Below are positions 6,933 to 12,887 of a DNA stretch of 17,059 nucleotides, one piece after another. Position numbers and translations under genes: made by a program. Every line of letters begins with the position of its first letter. Positions within the stretch are counted from its first letter, which is position 1. This DNA is from Clostridia bacterium (lineage in GTDB: Bacteria; Bacillota_A; Clostridia; Oscillospirales; Acutalibacteraceae), in NCBI GenBank assembly GCA_024699005.1, contig JAILQN010000160.1:1-17059 (forward strand). Direction: 5' to 3'. The notes below the pieces were generated by a model that was not told the DNA's origin, did no database searches, and worked only from the letters and a program-made list of their open reading frames with translations.

Positions 6933-8081
6933 TCAGTCGTCCTTCTTTGCCTTGACCGCTACGGTACCGCCGAAGATCGCCATAACGGCGACGGCTGCAC
7001 TGATGGCTACCGTCTTCGCGGTGTCGGACTCACCGGTCTTGACTGTCGCGCACTGTTTCTGAGTGCAGACGGGAGGCTTGCAGGTCACGGGGCACTCGGG
7101 CACCACGATAACTCTGCCGCAGCAGCACGGGCAGGTGCAGCACTTGCCGGCTTCGCACTTGCAGTACTTGCAGGTGCAGTTCGGACACTTGCAGTTGGGA
7201 TTGCCGCAGGGCGGAAGAGGAGTCACGGAAACGGGCTCGGTGGTCGGCTGGGTCGTCGGCTGAGTTGTCGGCTGGGTCGTCGGCTGAGTGGTGGGAACCG
7301 GAGCGGGCTTGGGACCGAGCTGAAGAAGTCTCTCTATAAGAGCCTTGATGCCGTTGGAATCGTACTCTGAGAAGAACTGAGAATTCTCAATATCGTCGAG
7401 AAGAGTCGGGATGAATTTATAGAAAAGATTGGTCGTGGAATCGCAGGGAGTAAAGGCTACGGTGTAGATGTAGTAGGTGGGCCACATAGACTCCGCGAGC
7501 TCATAAACAGCGTTGCCGTACTTATAGTAAAGAACACTGTCGCGAGAGGTATACTTGCCGCTGTCCTTTGTGGGGCCGGCCTCCGGGAAGCTGCCTGCCA
7601 TGACGCAGACCTGCTTCTGAGCGCCTTCGCGACCCTGGGCCTCGTCAAGAGTCTTGACAGCATTGAGACCGTCGTACATATAGCTCTTACCGTTTGCGGA
7701 AAGGCCGTCTATGATAGAGTTAAGGGTCGCCTGATCCTTGGTCATATCATAGGTCTTGGCGCCGCCGCCGAAGGTAATGATACCTATCTGGATATCGGCA
7801 AGACCATATGTGTTATATGCAAGGGCGACTGCGACAAAGTCCTTCGCAGCTTCTTTCATTCTGTCCATATGGTTGCCCGGTAAGCCGCCGTTAAAGTTCA
7901 TCTGGCTGGAAGTGTCCAGTACAAGGAAAATGTCCGCCATCGGAAGCGCATTGCCGGCATCAGCGGAAGACTGCTCTGCGACAGGTTCGACATCCGTTGC
8001 GCTTACAGCGCCCGCAACACCGATAATGACAAACATCACCGCCATCAGCAGAACGCAGATCTTTTTAAGAGATTGTTTCAT
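6933..8081 (-). CDS. Secreted, membrane-anchored VWA-domain protein with cysteine-rich segment
   Basis: A 382-residue exported protein built of distinct parts. Residues 1-28 form a signal peptide with a KK start, hydrophobic core and cleavage near AVSA. Residues about 49-235 resemble a von Willebrand A domain (IFLVLDTSSQM). Residues 263-283 are a PTTQ tandem stalk. Residues 292-344 hold 17 cysteines in CxC, CC and CxxC patterns. A hydrophobic helix (about 357-376) then ends in KAKKDD. The metal site looks degenerate: DxSxS is DTSSQ (56-60), and the later 'TDG' is replaced by 'AGS' (162-164). 'VKTGE' before the helix resembles a sorting signal but is not LPXTG. The start is supported by GGAGG 9 bases upstream. 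It is monocistronic, between metK and thrC. Adhesion or metal binding is possible, but the function is not recognised. Confidence 0.85.
   Translation of the reverse strand: MKQSLKKICVLLMAVMFVIIGVAGAVSATDVEPVAEQSSADAGNALPMADIFLVLDTSSQMNFNGGLPGNHMDRMKEAAKDFVAVALAYNTYGLADIQIGIITFGGGAKTYDMTKDQATLNSIIDGLSANGKSYMYDGLNAVKTLDEAQGREGAQKQVCVMAGSFPEAGPTKDSGKYTSRDSVLYYKYGNAVYELAESMWPTYYIYTVAFTPCDSTTNLFYKFIPTLLDDIENSQFFSEYDSNGIKALIERLLQLGPKPAPVPTTQPTTQPTTQPTTQPTTEPVSVTPLPPCGNPNCKCPNCTCKYCKCEAGKCCTCPCCCGRVIVVPECPVTCKPPVCTQKQCATVKTGESDTAKTVAISAAVAVMAIFGGTVAVKAKKDD
7233..7295 (-). repeat. In-frame 12-base tandem repeat encoding PTTQ units
   Basis: About five successive copies of a 12-base unit encode Pro-Thr-Thr-Gln (last copy Glu). 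Third codon positions vary between copies, so the peptide repeat is kept while the DNA has drifted. It makes a flexible stalk between the VWA domain and the cysteine-rich segment. Confidence 0.85.
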
Positions 8082-8144
8082 TTTTATATTCCTCCGAAAA
8101 CAATTACAATTATATACAATCGTACTGTTGCTTATACACAGAGC

Positions 8145-8173
8145 ATTTTAAACTATTTTCAAGAATAATGCAA
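8145..8173 (-). promoter_or_regulatory. Candidate promoter of the VWA gene
   Basis: The minus strand reads TTGCAT, 17 bases, then TAAAAT. A perfect TATAAT also occurs nearer the gene (8109-8114) but without a good -35 box. Either could serve; the region 8082-8256 is AT-rich and otherwise empty apart from the palindrome at 8219-8247. Confidence 0.4.
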
Positions 8174-8218
8174 GGGTTTTTTAAGAAATCAATATAATGT
8201 ATAAATTTAATGCTGATT

Positions 8219-8247
8219 TATGGAACACAATTGTGCAATATTCCATA
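8219..8247. repeat. Nested inverted repeat between metK and the VWA gene
   Basis: The outer arms TATGGAA and TTCCATA are perfectly complementary and 15 bases apart. Inside lies a second perfect palindrome, CACAATTGTG (8226-8235). It begins about 10 bases past the metK stop. No T run follows on either strand, so it is a poor terminator. It could be an operator for a dimeric regulator or an RNA stem. Confidence 0.6.
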
Positions 8248-8256
8248 TGCCATCAA

Positions 8257-9447
8257 TCATTTCAGATCGGCGACAGCAGATTTCAGCGCTTCCGTCATAT
8301 CCGTGCGCTCCCATGGCGTATCAAGGTCGCATCTGCCCATATGACCGTAGGCCGCAAGAGGCGAATAAACAGGCCGTCTGAGATCCAGTTTATCTATTAT
8401 CGCGGCAGGACGAAGATCGAACACGCGGGCAACCGCCTCGGAAAGCGTCTCGTCGGAGACGACGCCCGTACCGTAGGTGTCTACGGTCACGGAAACGGGT
8501 TTCGCCACGCCTATCGCGTAGGCAAGCTCTATCTCGCACTGGCTCGCGAGCTTCGCCGCGACTATATTCTTTGCGACATATCTTGCAGCGTAAGCCGCGC
8601 TGCGGTCTACCTTGGTCGGATCCTTGCCGGAGAAGCAGCCGCCGCCGTGCGCGGCGTAACCGCCGTAGGTATCTACTATTATCTTTCTGCCTGTCAGGCC
8701 CGTATCGCCTGCTGGACCGCCGATGACAAACCTGCCGGTGGGGTTGATATAATACTTTGTGTTTTCATCCAGAAGAGAAGCGGGAAGGATCGGTTCTATA
8801 ACGTATTTTCTGATATCGGCGTGGATCTTCTCCTGCAGCACGTCCGCGGCATGCTGGGTCGAGACCACCACCGCCTCGATCCTCGCCGGCCTGCCGTCGT
8901 CGTATTCCACTGTAACCTGGGTCTTGCCGTCGGGCCGCAGATAACCCAGCGTGCCGTCTTTTCTTACCTCGGCGAGCCGCATCGCGAGCTTGTGGGACAG
9001 AGAGATCGGCAGCGGCATAAGCTCCGGAGTCTCGTCGCAGGCGTAACCGAACATCATGCCCTGGTCCCCGGCACCGTTCAGATTGTATGGATCCTCGTCG
9101 CCGTTCTTCATTTCCAGCGACTTGCTGACGCCCATGCTGATGTCCGGAGACTGCCTGTCTATGCTGACCAGCACGGCGCAGGAATTGCCGTCAAACAGAG
9201 TATCCGCCCTGTCGTAGCCTATATCACAGACCGTTTTTCGCACCACCGCAGGGATATCTACCTTTGCAGTTGTAGTGATCTCGCCCATGACCATGATCAT
9301 CCCCGTCGCTGCGACTGTCTCGCACGCAACGCGGGCGTTTTTATCCTGCGCGAGGATAGCATCAAGGATCGCGTCGGATATCTTGTCGCACACCTTGTCG
9401 GGATGCCCTTCGGTGACGGATTCCGATGTAAACAAACGCCTTGCCAT
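8257..9447 (-). CDS. metK: S-adenosylmethionine synthetase
   Basis: MetK makes S-adenosylmethionine from methionine and ATP. The 396-residue length is typical. Clear motifs are [16 protein letters not shown] (14-29, including a metal-binding Asp), [12 protein letters not shown] (125-136), the FDLRPAAII region near the C-terminus, and the phosphate loop [16 protein letters not shown] (268-283). That loop is normally GGGAFSGKD, so C271 replaces the usual alanine. The ATG at 9447 follows GGGAGGT by five bases. The gene has a strong promoter and a SAM-I riboswitch with its own terminator upstream, so its product SAM would shut off its expression. It appears to be transcribed alone. Identification is certain. 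Confidence 0.98.
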   Translation of the reverse strand: MARRLFTSESVTEGHPDKVCDKISDAILDAILAQDKNARVACETVAATGMIMVMGEITTTAKVDIPAVVRKTVCDIGYDRADTLFDGNSCAVLVSIDRQSPDISMGVSKSLEMKNGDEDPYNLNGAGDQGMMFGYACDETPELMPLPISLSHKLAMRLAEVRKDGTLGYLRPDGKTQVTVEYDDGRPARIEAVVVSTQHAADVLQEKIHADIRKYVIEPILPASLLDENTKYYINPTGRFVIGGPAGDTGLTGRKIIVDTYGGYAAHGGGCFSGKDPTKVDRSAAYAARYVAKNIVAAKLASQCEIELAYAIGVAKPVSVTVDTYGTGVVSDETLSEAVARVFDLRPAAIIDKLDLRRPVYSPLAAYGHMGRCDLDTPWERTDMTEALKSAVADLK

Positions 9448-9484
9448 AATAAACCTCCCTTTGCCATATACTGATAATAAACTG

Positions 9485-9515
9485 AAAAAAACTCGCGGCA
9501 GAATTACGTCGCGAG
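9485..9515 (-). terminator. Riboswitch-controlled intrinsic terminator in the metK leader
   Basis: The minus strand reads CTCGCG, a 12-base loop, CGCGAG, then seven T's. It lies between the SAM-I aptamer and the metK ribosome binding site, which is the expression platform expected for a transcriptional OFF switch. Confidence 0.9.
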
Positions 9516-9524
9516 GATTATTGC

Positions 9525-9618
9525 CCTTATCTCTCGGTAAATTCCGCCGGATTTGGCACCTTGCAATGCAGGTTGCCGTGACTTCACCGGGCCGTTCCCT
9601 CAGTCACTCTTTATAAGG
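9525..9618 (-). promoter_or_regulatory. SAM-I (S-box) riboswitch aptamer upstream of metK
   Basis: Read on the minus strand, P1 closes with CCTTAT (9613-9618) and ATAAGG (9525-9530). P2 is GTGACT/AGTCAC around the GAGGGAACGGCCC core. The invariant blocks CGGCAACC, GGTGCCAAATCC and GAGAGATAAGG are all present in order. P3 is a small stem with a bulged A. These are the defining conserved elements of the SAM-I family. Bound SAM stabilises P1 and lets the downstream terminator form, reducing metK transcription. Confidence 0.96.
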
Positions 9619-9637
9619 AATATTAAACTGTAAAAAG

Positions 9638-9666
9638 ATTATATACTTTTATATTACACTTGTCAA
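9638..9666 (-). promoter_or_regulatory. Consensus sigma-A promoter of the metK riboswitch transcript
   Basis: The minus strand carries exact TTGACA (9661-9666), a 17-base spacer and exact TATAAT (9638-9643). Transcription would start near 9631, about 12 bases before the P1 stem of the riboswitch. Confidence 0.92.
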
Positions 9667-9677
9667 GTAACTTTTAT

Positions 9678-9720
9678 ACTTCTCAAGCAGCTTGTTGTAC
9701 TTGTCAAGCAGCTTGTCAAA
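9678..9720 (-). repeat. 21-base tandem repeat at the end of the metallophosphoesterase gene
   Basis: Two near-identical copies with a 21-base period (plus strand ACTTSTCAAGCAGCTTGT at 9678-9695 and 9699-9716) sit between the metallophosphoesterase stop codon and the metK promoter. Further CTTGTCAAG copies occur at 9659-9667 and 9712-9720; the one at 9659 contains the metK -35 box. In one frame the repeat encodes regular heptads (see findings). Confidence 0.7.
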
Positions 9721-10906
9721 CGATTTTGATCAGCTTCTTCGCGATTTTTACCGCCATCCTCGGAGCGCCTGCAGCTGTGAGCGCAACCGCAGCCACGGCG
9801 GCTCCGGCGCCGATAAGCAGACGGCGTTTTGCAGCCTCGGATTCGTCTGCGTCCCAGAAATACTTGAAATGAGTGATCGGCGTATCGCCGGCGAGATCGT
9901 AGTAATTCAGAACGTAGGTATCGAAATCCCCCGGATCGTCCTCTCTTATCCGGAATACCCTGACTCCCCTTTCCTTGTTCCCGTAGCACCTGAAGGAAGC
10001 GCCGGGAGTCGCGATGAACCTGATGCCGTCTCTTACTCCCTCGTAGTTATTTATATGGTTATGTCCGGAAATTATCGAGCGTACGCCGCCGTCTTCCAGC
10101 ACCGCATCATAAAAGCCGTATTCGTCCGCGACGGGGGTTATCGGCTCGTTCAGAACGCCGCGTATCCCCGTTTCTTCCCGACGGAGCCTGTAACCGGTAC
10201 CGTTCTGTTCCGTCTCGGCATCTGCCATGTCGCATTCCTCCACAAAATACATCGTTTCCTTAAGCGGGATATGCAGGAACATAAGCGAGTCGACGGCGCT
10301 GCCGCCGTTTTCTCTTTTATGTATCGCGCTCTCCCCGCGGAACCAGTCCACCTGTGTTTTTGTTATTTCCTCGGATGACGTCTGTTTTTCCTTATCAAAG
10401 CGCGCGGTGTCTATCATCCAGAGCAGCATCCGCTCGGCGCTGCCATCCGATGAATACACAGGCAGGCAGTAATTTCCGCAGAGTTCGCCTGTCGTTTCAA
10501 AACCGCGGTTCATACTGTAGGAACGGATGATCTGCCCCTGCTCGTCTTTGGTCACCTGGTTCATATCGTCGTGATTGCCGAAAATCACGGCGAATGGTAT
10601 GCCCATGGACTGAGGATAACGAAACACCTTATACAGGGCGCGCATTATTATATCGTACTCCTGCTCGTGAGTCAGTTCATATTTCTTATCCCCGAAGCGG
10701 GCGTCGCGGATATGATTGCCCAGAATATTGTCGCCGGTGAAAACGACCAGATCCGGACGCACACGCTCGCAGGCCAGGCGGATCAACTCACCCTGTGCGC
10801 GGCGCATATAGTGCAGATCCTGGACGTCACTCATCTGCAGGATCGTGAATTCTCTGTGAGAGTTGAATTTCAGTTTTTCCATTTCCGAGTTTTGAGTGTA
10901 AAGCAT
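9716..10906 (-). CDS. Metallophosphoesterase with C-terminal membrane helix
   Basis: A 396-residue calcineurin-like phosphohydrolase. The ordered motifs are SDVQDLH (26-32), TGDN (57-60), FGNHDD (109-114), a later LHIPL histidine, and SGHNHINNYE. Spacing is wide, as in the longer Dcr2/YkuE-like relatives. The substrate is unknown. There is no N-terminal signal peptide, but near residues 363-385 lies a hydrophobic stretch (LLIGAGAAVAAVAL) followed by a lysine-rich end, which suggests a tail anchor with the catalytic domain inside the cell. The ATG at 10906 has a weak AGGA just upstream; M9 is an alternative start. It follows the DUF1963-like gene by 37 bases on the same strand, so they probably share a transcript. 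The 3' end runs into a 21-base repeat that would extend the helix if a one-base frameshift were present. Confidence 0.85.
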   Translation of the reverse strand: MLYTQNSEMEKLKFNSHREFTILQMSDVQDLHYMRRAQGELIRLACERVRPDLVVFTGDNILGNHIRDARFGDKKYELTHEQEYDIIMRALYKVFRYPQSMGIPFAVIFGNHDDMNQVTKDEQGQIIRSYSMNRGFETTGELCGNYCLPVYSSDGSAERMLLWMIDTARFDKEKQTSSEEITKTQVDWFRGESAIHKRENGGSAVDSLMFLHIPLKETMYFVEECDMADAETEQNGTGYRLRREETGIRGVLNEPITPVADEYGFYDAVLEDGGVRSIISGHNHINNYEGVRDGIRFIATPGASFRCYGNKERGVRVFRIREDDPGDFDTYVLNYYDLAGDTPITHFKYFWDADESEAAKRRLLIGAGAAVAAVALTAAGAPRMAVKIAKKLIKIV

Positions 10907-10943
10907 TCAGTCCTGATTCAAAGATTCTGACCGATCTGAAATC

Positions 10944-11576
10944 TCAGACTGCAAGATAGGCAACTGCCTTGTTGAACTCCCGGTTCCCGAAAGCAGCCTC
11001 GTCAACAAGAAAATACATATAGGCGCTGTGCTCGAACTCCAGGGTAAAATCAGCTCCCCTGAACGAATCGAGACAGAAAAGAAGCCTGAGATTTTTAAAA
11101 TCATCCGGATAATCGTTTTCCGGAGGCTCGCCGCCGAGCTGATGCAGAGCCTCGCGGCAATCGTCTATATCTGTTGAGAATTCTATTTTGAGTTCTTTGA
11201 AGCCCGCAGGTTCGCCGTCTTCATCAACTATCTCGCCGACAAGCAGCAGTTCGGTATCGGTATCGTCATAATAGACCCTGAATTCGGTCGGAGCCTGAAA
11301 ACCCGGCAGAGCCGCAGGGGCCTCCTCTTCGCCAAGTGCGTTGGCGATATTCCCGAAAAACCACAGATGCCCGGTTTCGGGCAGAAGGTCATTGTATTTA
11401 TGAGCCGCGGCGCAGTCTATCTGGCAGATGAACTCCAGATCGTAACCTTCACTGTCCTGCGGCCAGTCAAAACCCTCCGGCAGATCGGGAGCGCCGAAAA
11501 ACCTGCTCTCGCCTTTCTCACATTTACATTCCTTATATATCAGATATACGGGACTTCCCGCGGGGCTGATCTTCAT
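10944..11576 (-). CDS. DUF1963 (YwqG-like) family protein
   Basis: A 210-residue soluble protein of unknown function. The block FFGAPDLPEGFDWPQD followed by LEFICQIDCA and LPETGHLWFFG matches the DUF1963/YwqG pattern of a glycine/proline turn, 'WP', then 'L-F--QI' and 'LP--G-L-FF'. The protein is acidic, with no signal peptide or membrane segment. A longer frame reaches back to 11759, but the start at 11576 is chosen because AAGGAGG lies 9 bases upstream and the promoter at 11605-11633 would exclude the longer form. It is the first gene of the leftward block, divergent from aroB, and is followed after 37 bases by the anchored metallophosphoesterase. Confidence 0.8.
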   Translation of the reverse strand: MKISPAGSPVYLIYKECKCEKGESRFFGAPDLPEGFDWPQDSEGYDLEFICQIDCAAAHKYNDLLPETGHLWFFGNIANALGEEEAPAALPGFQAPTEFRVYYDDTDTELLLVGEIVDEDGEPAGFKELKIEFSTDIDDCREALHQLGGEPPENDYPDDFKNLRLLFCLDSFRGADFTLEFEHSAYMYFLVDEAAFGNREFNKAVAYLAV

Positions 11577-11585
11577 ATTGCCGTA

Positions 11586-11592
11586 CCTCCTT
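11586..11592 (-). promoter_or_regulatory. Ribosome binding site deciding the DUF1963 gene start
   Basis: AAGGAGG on the minus strand, 9 bases before the ATG at 11576. Confidence 0.8.
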
Positions 11593-11604
11593 ATGTCCGG
11601 AACC

Positions 11605-11633
11605 ATTTTATCACCGCAGCATAAAAAATACAA
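11605..11633 (-). promoter_or_regulatory. Promoter of the DUF1963-metallophosphoesterase operon
   Basis: The minus strand reads TTGTAT, 17 bases, then TAAAAT, preceded by TGA to give an extended -10. Transcription would begin near 11598, leaving a leader of about 22 bases that contains the AAGGAGG site. Confidence 0.65.
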
Positions 11634-11649
11634 TATCAATTTCGGACGA

Positions 11650-11678
11650 TTGACATACAGTCTGGATGGGTGTAATAT
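11650..11678 (+). promoter_or_regulatory. Promoter of the aromatic amino acid operon
   Basis: Exact TTGACA (11650-11655), a 17-base spacer and TAATAT (11673-11678). Transcription would begin near 11685, about 67 bases before the aroB GTG. It stands divergent to the DUF1963 promoter with about 16 bases between the two -35 boxes. Confidence 0.65.
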
Positions 11679-11719
11679 TGACGTGTTGCGGGTTGCGGTT
11701 TTCATATTGCCGAAAAACT

Positions 11720-11740
11720 CAGCACACAGTACGCAAAACG
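11720..11740 (+). repeat. A/C-rich leader repeat before aroB
   Basis: The sequence CAGCACACAGTACGCAAAAC is related to the longer A/C-rich stretch before aroA (12851-12885). Together with GTGTTGCGGGTTGCGGTTTT upstream (from about 11682) it forms an imperfect inverted repeat in the operon leader. Confidence 0.45.
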
Positions 11741-11751
11741 CCGGAAACGGG

Positions 11752-12816
11752 GTGATCATTACGGAAACGATCAGGGTCAGCGCGTCAGGTGATCATAACA
11801 TATATATCGCTTCCGGGCTGACCGGCAGCGTCGGTGAGATTGTACGCAGGGACGTCCCGGGCGCCGGAAAGGTCGCGGTCATCACGGACAGCACCGTCGC
11901 GGAGCTTTATCTCGAAAAAATCCGCGCTTCTCTTGTTTCCGCGGGCTTCTCTGTTTACGGTTTCTCTTTCTCCCCCGGCGAAAACAACAAGAACCTTGAA
12001 ACACTATCCGGCGTACTGACGTTCCTCGCGGACTGCGGGCTGACGCGCTCGGACTGCGTTCTGACTCTGGGAGGCGGCATTCCCGGGGATCTGGGCGGTT
12101 TCGCCGCGGCAGTATACCTGCGCGGGATCCGCTTCGTTCAGGTACCTGCCACAGTCCTTGCCTGCGTGGATTCGTCCGTAGGCGGCAAAACGGCTGTTGA
12201 CCTGCCAGGCTTCAAGAACCTCGTCGGGGCGTTTCATCAGCCCTCTGCGGTCATCATTGACCCCGACCTGCTTGAAACGCTGCCTGAAAATATCTATAAC
12301 GAAGGCTGCGCGGAGATAATAAAATACGGCGTGATAATGGATGAAGACTTTTTCGCTTTTCTTGAGAATAATTCCATCAGAGATACGACAGGATATATAA
12401 TCCGACGTTGTGTTGAGATGAAACGGGACATAGTGAACGAAGACGAGAGAGAAACGGGTATAAGAGCGATACTGAACTTCGGCCATACCGTAGGCCACGC
12501 GATAGAAATATGCAGTAAATTCGGCATTCCTCACGGTTCCGCGGTCGCCATGGGCATGAGCATTGTCAGCGCGGGAGCTTACCGGGCCGGACTCTCCGTA
12601 ACCGATATTACAAACAGGCTTCTCCCCCTGCTCAAAAAGAACGGTCTGCCGGTCTCATGCGGATTCGGCGAGGAAGAACTCTTTGCCGCCGCCTGTTCCG
12701 ATAAAAAACGATCGGGAGACGATATAAAACTGATAGTGCCGGAGAGGCTGGGCAAGTGCGTCCCGGTTTCCGTCCCCATCGAAAAGCTGCGGGAGGTCAT
12801 TTCCCTGGGCTTATGA
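11752..12816 (+). CDS. aroB: 3-dehydroquinate synthase
   Basis: AroB cyclises DAHP to 3-dehydroquinate using NAD and a divalent metal. Conserved blocks are all present: PGENNKN (76-82), GGGIPGDLGGF (107-117), ATVLACVDSSVGGKTAVD (133-150), the metal ligand E184 in NEGCAEIIKYG, NFGHTVGHAIE and HGSAVAMGM. The open frame reaches back to 11578, but the start is placed at GTG 11752. This gives 354 residues, a normal length and the usual beta-strand opening, and the operon promoter lies inside the longer frame. The ribosome binding site there is weak (GGAAACGGG close to the GTG). It is the first gene of the aro operon, 71 bases before aroA. The enzyme is certain; the exact start is moderately sure. 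Confidence 0.95.
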   Translation: MIITETIRVSASGDHNIYIASGLTGSVGEIVRRDVPGAGKVAVITDSTVAELYLEKIRASLVSAGFSVYGFSFSPGENNKNLETLSGVLTFLADCGLTRSDCVLTLGGGIPGDLGGFAAAVYLRGIRFVQVPATVLACVDSSVGGKTAVDLPGFKNLVGAFHQPSAVIIDPDLLETLPENIYNEGCAEIIKYGVIMDEDFFAFLENNSIRDTTGYIIRRCVEMKRDIVNEDERETGIRAILNFGHTVGHAIEICSKFGIPHGSAVAMGMSIVSAGAYRAGLSVTDITNRLLPLLKKNGLPVSCGFGEEELFAAACSDKKRSGDDIKLIVPERLGKCVPVSVPIEKLREVISLGL

Positions 12817-12850
12817 GTTTTGAATGTCTGGTGTTGAGATAATGAAACGT

Positions 12851-12885
12851 CAGACACAGCACGCAACACGAAAACGCAGCACGCA
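12851..12885 (+). repeat. A/C-rich leader repeat before aroA
   Basis: A run built of CAGCACGCA and AACACG-like units ends two bases before the aroA ATG and leaves no room for a Shine-Dalgarno sequence. It shares the ACACAGYACGCAA core with the aroB leader at 11720-11740. TGTCTG at about 12828 can pair with CAGACA at 12851. Confidence 0.5.
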
Positions 12886-12887
12886 TT

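Noticed and set aside
8197..9474. A 425-codon open frame on the plus strand opposite metK
   Set aside because: It is fully antisense to an unmistakable metK, has no recognisable domain or ribosome binding site, and runs across metK's start region and ribosome binding site.
9663..9989. A 108-codon minus-strand frame overlapping the end of the metallophosphoesterase gene
   Set aside because: Arginine/serine-rich shadow frame of the real gene with no ribosome binding site.
11578..11751. A 58-residue N-terminal extension of AroB
   Set aside because: It contains the operon promoter and leader repeat, and it would make the protein longer than the family; GTG at 11752 fits.
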